A stretch of 64,000 nt of DNA from an uncultured Caproiciproducens sp. (GTDB taxonomy: Bacteria; Bacillota; Clostridia; Oscillospirales; Acutalibacteraceae): NCBI RefSeq assembly GCF_963664915.1, contig NZ_OY761810.1, positions 2,494,661 through 2,558,660 on the forward strand, written 5' to 3'. Every line of letters starts with the position of its first letter. The first letter of the stretch is position 1. The notes beneath the pieces are model-generated. The model did not search any database, was not told the DNA's origin, and was given only the letters and a program-made list of their open reading frames with translations. Shown in pieces: positions 1-8,290 of this stretch. A program made the position numbers and the translations under genes.

Positions 1-6
1 GAGGGT

Positions 7-528
7 TTGTTATTGGCATTGTTTTTGCCTACTGTTGCTGTGGATAAAGTTACAGATATTACTCCAGAGCTTATCCGTGCCATGAAAGTCCGGGCAATCA
101 TTCTTGACGTGGACAACACGCTGGCTGTGCACGGTTCCCAGGTACCGTTTGACGGAACAATAGAATGGAGCCAATTCATGCTCGAAAACGGTATCAGCAT
201 TATCATCATGTCAAATAATTTCAGAAAACGTGTTGAGCCGTTTGCAGCAAAATACGGTCTGCCTTTTATGTCTCTTTCTTTAAAACCGATTCCCTTTGCC
301 TATTACCGTGCGATTCGTAAAATGGGTGTGAAGCGCAAAGAGGTTGTTGTTGTCGGGGATCAGGTTTTCACTGATGTAATCGGTTCCAACTTATCGTTTA
401 TGAAATCGATACTGCTTGTTCCGATGGGCAAGGAAAAATCGTTTTCGTTTGCAATACGCCGCGGTTTGGAAAAACCGATCCGCTACATAATAAAAGCAAC
501 GGGACGGGGAAAGAAATACTTTGATTAA
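7..528 (+). CDS. yqeG: YqeG-family HAD-superfamily (class IIIA) phosphatase
   Basis: This is a small HAD-superfamily hydrolase of the YqeG type. The nucleophile motif DVDNTL lies at residues 34-39 (D34, D36), the second-motif region MSNN at 68-71, and the third motif GDQVFTD at 117-123. About 173 residues is normal for the family. YqeG proteins are soluble and their substrate is not settled. The TTG at position 7 is used as the start, but the frame is open to the window edge and only six bases precede it, so the real start may lie upstream. The aroQ gene follows 12 bases after the stop, so the two are probably co-transcribed. Confidence 0.85.
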   Translation: MLLALFLPTVAVDKVTDITPELIRAMKVRAIILDVDNTLAVHGSQVPFDGTIEWSQFMLENGISIIIMSNNFRKRVEPFAAKYGLPFMSLSLKPIPFAYYRAIRKMGVKRKEVVVVGDQVFTDVIGSNLSFMKSILLVPMGKEKSFSFAIRRGLEKPIRYIIKATGRGKKYFD

Positions 529-540
529 GAAGGTGTTTTT

Positions 541-978
541 ATGAGCAGAAAAAAGGTTCTTGTTCTTCTTGGACCAAACCTTAATATGGTGGGTGTTCGC
601 GAAAAAGGAGTATATGGGGACGAAACTGCTGAGAGCATCAATCTGCAAATTATTGAGAATGCTAAGAAAATGGATTATGACTGTGATATTTATCAGTCCA
701 ATCACGAGGGTGATCTGATTGATAAAATTCATAGTGCACACGGAATATATCAGGGTGTGGTAATTAATGCGGGCGCCCTCACGCATTACAGCTATGCGCT
801 GCGTGATGCAATCGCCTGTGTCAGGATTCCTTTTATTGAAACCCATATGAGCAATATTTATGCACGTGAGGAATTTCGGAACAAAAGCGTTATTTCCGCA
901 GTGTGTGCCGGCCAGATTGCAGGATTCGGGAAAAACAGCTATTTTCTCGCACTTGCGGCACTAAGGGATTTAATGTAG
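541..978 (+). CDS. aroQ: 3-dehydroquinate dehydratase, type II
   Basis: The enzyme dehydrates 3-dehydroquinate to 3-dehydroshikimate in the shikimate pathway, as a soluble dodecamer. The type II signature GPNLNMVG is at residues 11-18, followed by R20 and the catalytic tyrosine Y25 (VYG). SNHEGDLID (53-61), NAGALTHYS (76-84) and ETHMSNI (100-106, catalytic H102) complete the active site. The length of 145 residues is typical. In many Firmicutes aroQ is followed by an Xaa-Pro peptidase and then efp; here efp follows directly and the peptidase gene is absent from this spot. Confidence 0.96.
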   Translation: MSRKKVLVLLGPNLNMVGVREKGVYGDETAESINLQIIENAKKMDYDCDIYQSNHEGDLIDKIHSAHGIYQGVVINAGALTHYSYALRDAIACVRIPFIETHMSNIYAREEFRNKSVISAVCAGQIAGFGKNSYFLALAALRDLM

Positions 979-1058
979 TTCAAATAAAAAATATCTTGAA
1001 AAATTTCTGGAATTATTATAAGATAATAGTCGGAAAAAAATTATTGGAGGATAATACC

Positions 1059-1616
1059 ATGATATCAGCAGGCGATTTTAGAAATGGCGTTACATTTGAA
1101 ATGGACGGCAACGTCGTTTCCATTATTGAATTCCAGCATGTAAAGCCGGGGAAGGGCGCGGCTTTTGTTCGCACAAAAATAAGAAATGTCATTACCGGCA
1201 GTGTGGTTGAAAGAACTTTCAACCCCAATGATAAATATCCGACCGCTTATATTGAGCGCAAGGATATGCAATATCTCTATAATGATGGAGACCTTTACTA
1301 TTTCATGGACTCGGAATCATTCGAGCAGACTCCAATTAACAAAAGTGTTCTCGGTGACAATTTTAAATTTGTTCAGGAGAATATGAACTGCAAAGTGCTT
1401 TCCTATAAAGGAAATGTTTTCGGGGTTGAACCGCCGAACTTTGTAGAACTTAAAATCACCAAAACAGACCCAGGTTTTAAAGGCAACACCGCTACCAATA
1501 CATTAAAGCCCGCCACGGTGGAGACCGGTGCCGAAATTAATGTTCCTCTGTTTATCGAGGAAGGCGAAAGAATCAGAATAGATACCCGTACCGGCGAATA
1601 TATGGAGCGTGCATAA
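1059..1616 (+). CDS. efp: Translation elongation factor P
   Basis: EF-P binds ribosomes stalled on polyproline stretches and promotes peptide-bond formation. The ATG at 1059 has TTGGAGG about 8 bases upstream and gives 185 residues, the usual EF-P length; the longer open frame upstream overlaps aroQ and lacks an EF-P N-terminus. The KOW-like domain I (about 1-62) carries the tip loop KPGKGAAFV with lysine K32, the position that is post-translationally modified in many bacteria. The OB domains II and III follow, ending in the conserved [14 protein letters not shown]. The loop resembles the Bacillus type; which modification applies here cannot be read from the sequence. Confidence 0.97.
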   Translation: MISAGDFRNGVTFEMDGNVVSIIEFQHVKPGKGAAFVRTKIRNVITGSVVERTFNPNDKYPTAYIERKDMQYLYNDGDLYYFMDSESFEQTPINKSVLGDNFKFVQENMNCKVLSYKGNVFGVEPPNFVELKITKTDPGFKGNTATNTLKPATVETGAEINVPLFIEEGERIRIDTRTGEYMERA

Positions 1617-1663
1617 CCAACACTATGCATGTTCAATGAATGAAATTTAAAGGAGGCAGAATT

Positions 1664-2110
1664 ATGACAAACAAAGAAAAGGTTGCTTACATTCGCGGCT
1701 TAGCGGAAGGCCTTGAACTTGATGACAGCAAAAAAGAAGTTAAGGTTATTAACGCAATAATTGATTTGTTGGACGACATGGCAGTATCCGTTTCCGATAT
1801 TAAGGACAGCTTCGATGATATGGCAGATCAACTTGATGCTGTGGATGAGGATTTGGGTTCTCTGGAAGAAGACTTTTATGAAGATGAAGATGAAGATGAC
1901 GGGGACGAAGACAGCGATGAAGAAGAAGGGGACTGTTACTATGAAGTAACCTGCCCAAACTGCCATGAGACTATTTGCCTGTCTGAGGATATTATTGAAG
2001 ATGGTCAGATGGACTGTCCGAATTGCGGCGAGACGCTGGAGTTCGACATTGATGAAGATGAAGATGACTGCGGCTGTGGCTGTGGCTGTGATGACTGCGA
2101 TCACGAATAA
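1664..2110 (+). CDS. CD1247-like acidic zinc-ribbon protein
   Basis: This is a 148-residue soluble protein with three parts: a helical N-terminus (about 1-65), an Asp/Glu-rich linker (66-90), and a zinc ribbon with CPNC at 97-100 and CPNC at 118-121. A second acidic run and five more cysteines (136, 138, 140, 142, 145) follow at the C-terminus. The N-terminus matches what I know of the CD1247-type clostridial family, whose function is unknown. The ATG at 1664 has AAAGGAGG about 7 bases upstream. It lies just after efp and before a strong terminator, so it is probably the last gene of the yqeG-aroQ-efp unit. A role in nucleic-acid binding or metal handling would be a guess. Confidence 0.8.
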   Translation: MTNKEKVAYIRGLAEGLELDDSKKEVKVINAIIDLLDDMAVSVSDIKDSFDDMADQLDAVDEDLGSLEEDFYEDEDEDDGDEDSDEEEGDCYYEVTCPNCHETICLSEDIIEDGQMDCPNCGETLEFDIDEDEDDCGCGCGCDDCDHE

Positions 2111-2131
2111 TTTTTCGAACTAACCGAATTT

Positions 2132-2166
2132 AAAGAGTACTGCTTTGCGCAGTGCTCTTTTTTTCA
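2132..2166 (+). terminator. Rho-independent terminator after the efp unit
   Basis: AAAGAGTACTGC pairs with GCAGTGCTCTTT (one G-T pair) around a short TTTGC-type loop, and the hairpin runs into a tract of seven or more T. It sits about 20 bases after the zinc-ribbon gene. Confidence 0.9.
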
Positions 2167-2172
2167 CTTCTA

Positions 2173-2201
2173 TTGACAGATTGCAGTATAATGCTTATAA
2201 T
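2173..2201 (+). promoter_or_regulatory. Sigma-A promoter for the Crp/Fnr-ABC unit
   Basis: TTGACA (2173-2178) and TATAAT (2196-2201) are both perfect consensus and are 17 bases apart. It lies 41 bases upstream of the regulator gene, directly after the preceding terminator. Confidence 0.9.
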
Positions 2202-2242
2202 AATGTTAATATTGTATCAAATGGAACAGAAAGTGAACATTT

Positions 2243-2941
2243 ATGAAGTTAATTAAGAAACAAAATAAATACGGCCTTCTGCTGACACAGAGTTTTTTGT
2301 TTAATGGAATTGAAAACGACACTGTTGATGCTGCTTTTCAAAGCGACGAATGTTCCTGTATGGAATACGAAGTCGGTGAAAAAATATATACCAGAAATAA
2401 TTACAGGAAAAGTTTGGGCATTGTGCTTTCCGGGGTTATTAAGGCAATGAAGCCGGAAAGTTCTTCTTTGGTAATGAATACCTTTTATCCAGGGGGGATC
2501 TTTGGGATTGCCTGTCTCTTTAATAATTCACGGCAGTATGTCGCTGAAGTGATTGCAGTGAAGAGAAGCCGCGTCCTGTTTTTATCGCAGAGAATTTTGC
2601 ACGAACTTTTTGAGAAGAATTCACAGATAGCCGAAAATTACATCGGCTATCTGTCGGATCGGATTTGTTTTTTGAACAGCAGAATTGATAATTTTACGGG
2701 CGGAACTTCCTCCTGCCGTTTGGCGACGTTTCTCCTTTCGCTGTCGGCCCAACATGAAAATGCCCTAACGGTGGAGCTGCCGTGTACGTTAACGCAGCTT
2801 TCCAACACATTAAACATCGGCCGTGCTTCTCTGTACCGTGCTTTTGATGATTTGTGCGGAGCCGGTATTATCAAACGTGAGGGCAGAAATGTTACAATCA
2901 ATCAAATTGAACGGCTGCAAGCCGGTCAGTTTAATGATTAA
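2243..2941 (+). CDS. Crp/Fnr-family transcriptional regulator
   Basis: The protein has 232 residues: an N-terminal cyclic-nucleotide-binding-like beta roll (about 20-125), a long dimer helix (about 125-160) and a C-terminal winged helix (about 165-225; recognition region around NTLNIGRASLYRAFDDL). Cysteines near residues 38 and 40 do not form the four-cysteine cluster of true FNR, and a clear cAMP-binding phosphate cassette is not visible. The effector is therefore unknown. It lies 28 bases upstream of an ABC importer operon on the same strand, so local control of that importer is the natural inference. Confidence 0.85.
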   Translation: MKLIKKQNKYGLLLTQSFLFNGIENDTVDAAFQSDECSCMEYEVGEKIYTRNNYRKSLGIVLSGVIKAMKPESSSLVMNTFYPGGIFGIACLFNNSRQYVAEVIAVKRSRVLFLSQRILHELFEKNSQIAENYIGYLSDRICFLNSRIDNFTGGTSSCRLATFLLSLSAQHENALTVELPCTLTQLSNTLNIGRASLYRAFDDLCGAGIIKREGRNVTINQIERLQAGQFND

Positions 2942-2969
2942 TAATTTATTTAGACAAAGAGGGAATATA

Positions 2970-4028
2970 ATGAAACTGACAAAAAAAATAGCTTCACTGG
3001 CTCTGTCTGCCTGCATGGCTGTATCTGTATTTGCTGGCTGTGCAAGTTCTTCAACAGTTTCCAGCGCCAAAGCCAGTGCGCCGGCAGCCAGCGAAGCGGC
3101 GTCCGGCGTGCAGCAGAGTTCTGCCGCTTCTGAAAAAACTACGATTAAAATTGCAACGCTCAAAGGTCCGACGGGGCTTGGCATGTTAAAGATGATGAGC
3201 GACAATGATGCCAAAACCTCCGCTGAAAATTATGAGTTTACGATTGTGGGTGCTCCGGATGAAATCGTATCAAAAATTTCTAAGGGGGAAATAGATGTGG
3301 CTGCCGTTCCTACCAATCTTGCAGCTACGCTGTATAATAAAACAAACGGCAATATTCAAATGGCTGCAATTAACACGCTCGGCGTACTTTCCGTTCTAAC
3401 AAACGGAGAAAACATTACCAGCGTAAAGGACTTAAAAGGGAAAACGATTTATGCTTCCGGTCAGGGTTCTACTGTGGAATATGCACTAAATTACATTTTA
3501 AAACAAAATGGTCTTGAAATCGGCAAGGATGTTAAGGTAGAATATAAAGCGGAACATGCGGAGCTTGCAGCACTGATGCTTGCGGGCAAAGCGAAAATTG
3601 CAGTTCTGCCGGAGCCATTTGTGACTCAGGTAATGACAAAAAATAAAGACATTAAGATTGCGCTGAATGTAACGGATGAATGGAATAAGGTGGCGGGCGG
3701 CAAGAGCGTATTGACGATGGGCTGCCTAATTGTGCGCAAGAATTTTGCACAGCAGCATAAGGCTGCATTTGATGCGTTTCTAAGTGAGTACAAGGAATCC
3801 ACCGATTACACCAATACCAAGGCAGATGAAGCGGCGGTTTTATCAGAAAAATACGATATTATGCCTGCGGCAGTTGCCAAAAAAGCTATTCCAAACTGTA
3901 ATATCGTTTATATTGACGGAAATGAAATGAAAGCTAAGATTCCGGATTTTTTAAACATTCTGTTCACGGCTAACAAGAAGTCCGTTGGAGGTAGTATACC
4001 AGGTGATGACTTCTACTACACAAAGTAA
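2970..4028 (+). CDS. ABC transporter substrate-binding lipoprotein (NitT/TauT type)
   Basis: This is a 352-residue extracytoplasmic binding protein. A signal peptide ends in the lipobox VFAGC with lipidated C24, followed by a Ser/Ala-rich tether. The mature part resembles the SsuA/THI5/NMT1-like fold: IATLKGPTGLG after the tether, a hinge at VAAVPTNLAATLY, and KDLKGKTIYASG in lobe 2. The ATG at 2970 (GAGGG upstream) is chosen because the signal peptide starts there; the open frame upstream overlaps the regulator gene. The permease and ATPase follow. The ligand cannot be told from sequence; relatives carry sulfonates, nitrate, pyrimidine precursors or similar small molecules. Confidence 0.88.
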   Translation: MKLTKKIASLALSACMAVSVFAGCASSSTVSSAKASAPAASEAASGVQQSSAASEKTTIKIATLKGPTGLGMLKMMSDNDAKTSAENYEFTIVGAPDEIVSKISKGEIDVAAVPTNLAATLYNKTNGNIQMAAINTLGVLSVLTNGENITSVKDLKGKTIYASGQGSTVEYALNYILKQNGLEIGKDVKVEYKAEHAELAALMLAGKAKIAVLPEPFVTQVMTKNKDIKIALNVTDEWNKVAGGKSVLTMGCLIVRKNFAQQHKAAFDAFLSEYKESTDYTNTKADEAAVLSEKYDIMPAAVAKKAIPNCNIVYIDGNEMKAKIPDFLNILFTANKKSVGGSIPGDDFYYTK

Positions 4029-4788
4029 AAATTTGTTTCAGTATAAAAGCGTTAGAAAAATAATAGCTGCCGCGTTTTGGCTTGGTTTATGGCAGCTTAC
4101 TTATATGGTTGTAAAGCAGGAGATACTAATTGTATCTCCTGCTCGTGTTTTTCAAAGGCTAATGGAACTCTCTCAGAATGGCGAGTTTTGGCTGACCGCG
4201 CTTCTTTCTATGCTCCGCATACTGGAAGGTTTTCTGTTCGGCCTTGTTTGCGCAAGTGTGCTGGCAGTGCTGACTTCAGCCTCGCGCATGATGTATGATA
4301 TTTTTCATCCGGTAATCAGTATTATCAAGGCAACTCCGGTGGCTTCGTTTATTATTCTTGCGCTGGTATGGATACCGTCTTCCCATGTACCGGCTTTCAC
4401 TTCATTTTTAATGGTAACACCGATTGTATGGGCAAATGTGGTTAATGGAATAGAAAAGACAGATAAAAATCTTTTGCAGATGGCCTCTTCCTACCGCTTT
4501 GGCTTGCTAAAAACCTTTAAACGCGTTTACCTTCCTTCTATTATGCCGTATTTTACCGCGGCCTGTACAACCGGTATGGGGCTTGCGTGGAAGGCGGGAA
4601 TAGCCGCCGAGGTGCTTGCAGTCACCCCGCTGTCTATTGGCAGACAAATTTACAGTTCAAAGATTTACATTGAAACGGATGATTTGTTCGCGTGGACTGT
4701 TGTGGTCATCATTATGAGTGTTGTTCTCGAATGGTTGATGGTGCATTTAATGAAGATAGTGGGTAAAAAATATAATGTTATGCAATAA
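4003..4788 (+). CDS. ABC transporter permease (SsuC/TauC-like)
   Basis: This is a membrane permease of the binding-protein-dependent type with about six transmembrane helices. The cytoplasmic EAA-type loop is visible around SSYRFGLLKTFKRVYLPSI, which docks the ATPase. The gene overlaps the end of the lipoprotein gene. GGAGG at 3987-3991 is 11 bases from the GTG at 4003 and 14 from the ATG at 4006; the GTG is preferred on spacing, but either could be used and the difference is one residue. It forms the importer with its two neighbours. Confidence 0.86.
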   Translation: MMTSTTQSKNLFQYKSVRKIIAAAFWLGLWQLTYMVVKQEILIVSPARVFQRLMELSQNGEFWLTALLSMLRILEGFLFGLVCASVLAVLTSASRMMYDIFHPVISIIKATPVASFIILALVWIPSSHVPAFTSFLMVTPIVWANVVNGIEKTDKNLLQMASSYRFGLLKTFKRVYLPSIMPYFTAACTTGMGLAWKAGIAAEVLAVTPLSIGRQIYSSKIYIETDDLFAWTVVVIIMSVVLEWLMVHLMKIVGKKYNVMQ

Positions 4789-5425
4789 TGGAGCTGTGTG
4801 TGAATTGGATATCAGAAATTTAACTAAAAATTATGGAAGCAAAACTGTATTAGACAAATTATCCATTGAATTTCCTCCAAGTGGTACAGCATGCCTGCTT
4901 GGGCCGTCCGGTTGTGGAAAAACGACACTTTTAAATTGCATAGCTGGGCTGGAATCGTTTGATTCCGGTGAAGTGCACGGTACCGACAACCTGAAAGTAT
5001 CGTATCTTTTTCAGGAAGACCGCTTGCTGCCATGGATTTCCGCAAGAGACAATATCGCTGCGGTTCTTCAAGGCAGTGCCCGGCACAATGCGGAGGAAGC
5101 GGTTAACTGGCTTAGAATGGTCGGTCTAGCGGATTCTGAAAATAAGCGGCCGGCAGAATTGAGCGGCGGAATGCAGCGGCGTGTCGCTATTGCGAGGGCA
5201 CTTGCTTTCGGCGGTGACCTTTTTTTGCTGGATGAACCTTTTCAGGCGCTTGATGCAGATTGTAAAGAAGAAATGATTGCATTATTTGAGGAAAAAACAG
5301 CCGATGCACTAAAAATTATTGTTACACACGATTTTCAGGAAGCACAAATGCTGGCTGATGTAATTTATATTCTAGATGGCCCTCCGGTCAAAATTATCGA
5401 CACAATTATAAAAAAACCTGCATAA
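4775..5425 (+). CDS. ABC transporter ATP-binding protein (TauB/SsuB-like)
   Basis: This is the ATPase of the importer. Walker A GPSGCGKTT is at 43-51, the Q-loop glutamine at 80 in FQEDRLLPW (the LLPW is typical of NitT/TauT-type ATPases), the signature LSGGMQRR at 129-136, Walker B LFLLDEP at 149-155, and the switch histidine H184 in VTHD. At 216 residues it is compact, without a regulatory C-terminal domain. It overlaps the permease gene by 14 bases, indicating translational coupling. The ATG at 4775 lacks a strong ribosome-binding site. Confidence 0.92.
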   Translation: MLCNNGAVCELDIRNLTKNYGSKTVLDKLSIEFPPSGTACLLGPSGCGKTTLLNCIAGLESFDSGEVHGTDNLKVSYLFQEDRLLPWISARDNIAAVLQGSARHNAEEAVNWLRMVGLADSENKRPAELSGGMQRRVAIARALAFGGDLFLLDEPFQALDADCKEEMIALFEEKTADALKIIVTHDFQEAQMLADVIYILDGPPVKIIDTIIKKPA

Positions 5426-5539
5426 TGCCGCATGTTCCATCACTGTTATGCAGTTCGTAATAATTTTTGTATTTAATTAATGTATGGTTTGTGCTATACT
5501 AATTCAGTTAAATTTGATTTAGTAGGAGTAATTTATTAT

Positions 5540-7438
5540 ATGAAGAATAAAAGAGCTACATTCGGAAAATCATTATTACAAGTTTTGATAGATATAGTTT
5601 GCGTTTTTTTCAGCTACTGGATCGCCTTTGTTTTGCGGTACGAGGGACAGATTTTTCCTCGAAGTTACGACTGGGAATCTTTTCGTACTTGGATTCCATG
5701 GATTACAATCATCTATATTGCATCCTTTACGATTTTTCACTTTTATACCACTATGTGGCAGTTTGCAAGTCTGGACGAATTATTGCTGATTTTTTTTGGA
5801 ACGACCTTTGCCGGCCTTATCGTAGCAATTTCAGGTTTTATGCTTTCTTGGCCGTTATTTCACGTTCGTCGCTTTCCATGGGTAAATTATGTCGTTGGCT
5901 GGATGTTTGTCATTTTTTTAGTCGGCGCAACCCGATTTAGCTTCCGTTTATTGCGGCGAGTAAAGCGTAGAAGCCAAATCAGCAAACTGGACAGCGAAGA
6001 GTTTAATCGTGTTATGATTATCGGTGCAGGAGAAATGGGTTCCATGGTCATCAAAGACATGAAAACTGCTCCTGAAAGCAAAGGAATTCCCGTCATTGCG
6101 ATTGACGACAACAAAAGCAAAAAGGGAACCCGAATTCACGGGGTCAAGGTTGTGGGCGGACGTGAAAGCATTCCTAAAATGGCGGTCCGGTATAATATCG
6201 ATCAAATTGTACTCGCTATTGCAACGGCGACAAAACGGGACAAGCAGGATATTCTGAGTATTTGTGCGAAAACAGGATGTCAGCTGAAAACAGTTCCGGC
6301 TCTGTATGAAATCATAGAGGACAGCGCAGACCCGCTTAAGATTAGAAATGTAGATATTATTGATCTGTTAGGCAGGGACGAAATTAAACTGAACATTACG
6401 GAGATCAGCGGTTATCTGCAAAATAAAACCGTACTGGTAACTGGTGGAGGCGGCTCTATTGGCAGCGAGCTGTGCCGCCAGATTGCTTATTTTAATCCCA
6501 AGAAACTGATCATTTTTGATATTTACGAAAACAATGCTTATGATTTGCAGAATGAACTTTTAATGCGCTTTAAACATCTGAATTTAGAGGTTTTGATTGG
6601 TTCAGTTAGGGATAAGGCAAGAATTGAGCATATTTTTTCCGTCTGTAAACCGGATGTCGTTTTTCATGCGGCTGCCCATAAACATGTGCCGCTCATGGAA
6701 ATGAGCCCTGGGGAAGCGGTTAAAAACAATGTATTCGGTACGCTCAACGTAGCACAGGCCTGCGACAAATATGACGTTAAGCGTATGGTTCTGATTTCGA
6801 CCGATAAGGCAGTAAATCCGACCAATATTATGGGCGCGACAAAGCGAATCTGTGAATTGATCATTCAATACAGCAGCCGTCACAGCAAAACCGATTATGT
6901 TGCCGTCCGTTTTGGCAATGTTTTGGGCAGCAACGGCAGCGTGATTCCTCTTTTTAAAAACCAGATTGCGGCCGGCGGACCGGTCACAGTTACCCATCCT
7001 GATATTATCCGGTATTTCATGACGATTCCCGAAGCGGCGCGTTTGGTAATCCAAGCGGGGGGAATGGCACGGGGTGGCGAAATTTTCATACTCGATATGG
7101 GGCAGCCCGTTAAAATTGTTGATCTAGCCAGAAACTTAATCCGTCTTTCCGGTCTGCAGCCGGATGTTGACATTAAAATTGAATACACAGGACTGCGTCC
7201 CGGTGAAAAGCTTTATGAAGAACTTCTGCTGGACAGTGAAGGCGGTTGTCAAAAGACTTCCCATGAACTGATTTACATTGGTACGCCGATTCCATTCAAT
7301 GAGGATACATTTATTACACAAATTGAAAAATTGAGGGAAGTTGCCGGTTTCAACAATGTTGAGATGATGGGCGTTGTTCATGAACTGGTACCGACCTATT
7401 CCGGCCACGCAGAGGAAACGGATGCCCTTGCCAATTAA
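5540..7438 (+). CDS. Membrane nucleoside-diphosphate-sugar 4,6-dehydratase (CapD/WbpM type)
   Basis: The 632-residue protein has an N-terminal membrane domain of four helices (about 12-150), a first Rossmann domain with IIGAGEMG at about 160-167, and a catalytic SDR domain with TGGGGSIG at 301-308. The active site reads STDKAV (420-425) and MGATK (431-435), where methionine replaces the usual YxxxK tyrosine, as in FlaA1-type UDP-GlcNAc 4,6-dehydratases. It probably makes a UDP-4-keto-6-deoxy sugar for surface polysaccharide or glycan. The ATG at 5540 follows TAGGAG; the open frame upstream has no signal. TATACT at 5495-5500 is a possible -10 element. No other glycan genes lie next to it. Confidence 0.92.
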   Translation: MKNKRATFGKSLLQVLIDIVCVFFSYWIAFVLRYEGQIFPRSYDWESFRTWIPWITIIYIASFTIFHFYTTMWQFASLDELLLIFFGTTFAGLIVAISGFMLSWPLFHVRRFPWVNYVVGWMFVIFLVGATRFSFRLLRRVKRRSQISKLDSEEFNRVMIIGAGEMGSMVIKDMKTAPESKGIPVIAIDDNKSKKGTRIHGVKVVGGRESIPKMAVRYNIDQIVLAIATATKRDKQDILSICAKTGCQLKTVPALYEIIEDSADPLKIRNVDIIDLLGRDEIKLNITEISGYLQNKTVLVTGGGGSIGSELCRQIAYFNPKKLIIFDIYENNAYDLQNELLMRFKHLNLEVLIGSVRDKARIEHIFSVCKPDVVFHAAAHKHVPLMEMSPGEAVKNNVFGTLNVAQACDKYDVKRMVLISTDKAVNPTNIMGATKRICELIIQYSSRHSKTDYVAVRFGNVLGSNGSVIPLFKNQIAAGGPVTVTHPDIIRYFMTIPEAARLVIQAGGMARGGEIFILDMGQPVKIVDLARNLIRLSGLQPDVDIKIEYTGLRPGEKLYEELLLDSEGGCQKTSHELIYIGTPIPFNEDTFITQIEKLREVAGFNNVEMMGVVHELVPTYSGHAEETDALAN

Positions 7439-7459
7439 AACAAATCATTAAATAGGAAG

Positions 7460-7498
7460 AAAGCCCGCGAACAGCCCATAAAGCTGATCGCGGGCTTT
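7460..7498. terminator. Bidirectional terminator between dehydratase and tdk
   Basis: AAAGCCCGCGA (7460-7470) pairs perfectly with TCGCGGGCTTT (7488-7498) around a 17-base loop. A/T stretches on both sides suit termination of the two convergent genes. Confidence 0.82.
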
Positions 7499-7505
7499 GT
7501 TATTC

Positions 7506-8084
7506 TTATTTCCGGGCCGTGTTTCTGCCGATCCTATCATTTTTCCAGCATTCATAACATAAACCAATATAGCTTTCATTGCCGCCGATGAAAACCTGCT
7601 CGCCTTCTCTGACGATTTTTCCATCGCAAATTCTTGCGTTGACCTCTGCTTTACGCCCACAGGTACAAACTGACTTAATTTCTGTAATAGAATCCGCAAT
7701 TTCAAAAAGACGTTTGCTGCCTTCGAACATATGTGTTTGAAAGTCGGTTTTCAGTCCGAAACAAAGAACGGGGACAAATTCTATTGCAATATCTTTTAGC
7801 TGATCAATTTGCGGCCCCAACAAAAACTGCGCTTCGTCTATAATGAGAACGTCATAATGATTCTTTTGAAACCATTTATAGAGATCTAATTTTTTTTCAA
7901 TCAAAATTCCTGTATCCTTCAACCCGATTCTGGATTTAACAATTGTAGGGCCGTCACGGCTGTCCACTGAGGGTTTAAGAAGACCAACTTGATAGCCCTT
8001 TTCCTCATAGTTGAATTTAACCATCAGTGCCTGCGCGGTTTTGCTGCTTCCCATTGCACCGTACTTGAAATATAATTTCGGCAT
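7506..8084 (-). CDS. tdk: Thymidine kinase (type II)
   Basis: Thymidine kinase phosphorylates thymidine to dTMP in the salvage pathway. The P-loop GAMGSSKT is at residues 9-16 and DEAQF at 83-87 carries the catalytic base E84. Cysteines C140, C142, C176 and C179 are the likely structural zinc ligands, and the lasso region with EGEQVFIGGNESY precedes the last pair. The start at 8084 gives the typical 192 residues and has CGGAGG just upstream; the longer frame adds an unlikely N-terminus. It is transcribed alone and convergently with the dehydratase. Confidence 0.95.
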   Translation of the reverse strand: MPKLYFKYGAMGSSKTAQALMVKFNYEEKGYQVGLLKPSVDSRDGPTIVKSRIGLKDTGILIEKKLDLYKWFQKNHYDVLIIDEAQFLLGPQIDQLKDIAIEFVPVLCFGLKTDFQTHMFEGSKRLFEIADSITEIKSVCTCGRKAEVNARICDGKIVREGEQVFIGGNESYIGLCYECWKNDRIGRNTARK

Positions 8085-8118
8085 TTCTATTCCTCCGTTA
8101 TTTTGACAATCTTTTTTT

Positions 8119-8147
8119 AGTATATCATTCTTTACCTGTTTATGGAA
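8119..8147 (-). promoter_or_regulatory. Promoter candidate for tdk
   Basis: On the minus strand TTCCAT (8142-8147) and TATACT (8119-8124) are 17 bases apart, and the -10 is preceded by TGA (extended -10 form). The -35 is weak. Confidence 0.5.
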
Positions 8148-8224
8148 CACAGAATTACGATTATGTCCGAGCTAAATACATAAAAAATCTCTGTACAGTC
8201 ACAAAAAACCATATGAATAATTTG

Positions 8225-8253
8225 TTGTCGTTTAAGAGCAATTATGATATAAT
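8225..8253 (+). promoter_or_regulatory. Sigma-A promoter for the diguanylate cyclase gene
   Basis: TTGTCG (8225-8230) and TATAAT (8248-8253) are separated by 17 bases. It lies about 40 bases upstream of the start codon. Confidence 0.75.
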
Positions 8254-8290
8254 TTCTGTGCATCATGATTTTTAATAGGCGGTGAACCAT

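Noticed and set aside
391-846. 151-codon minus-strand ORF across yqeG and aroQ
   Set aside because: It is antisense to two well-supported genes, has no ribosome-binding site, and its translation shows no domain.
903-1058. N-terminal extension of EF-P back into aroQ
   Set aside because: The extension overlaps aroQ and does not look like EF-P; ATG 1059 has a strong ribosome-binding site and gives the standard 185 residues.
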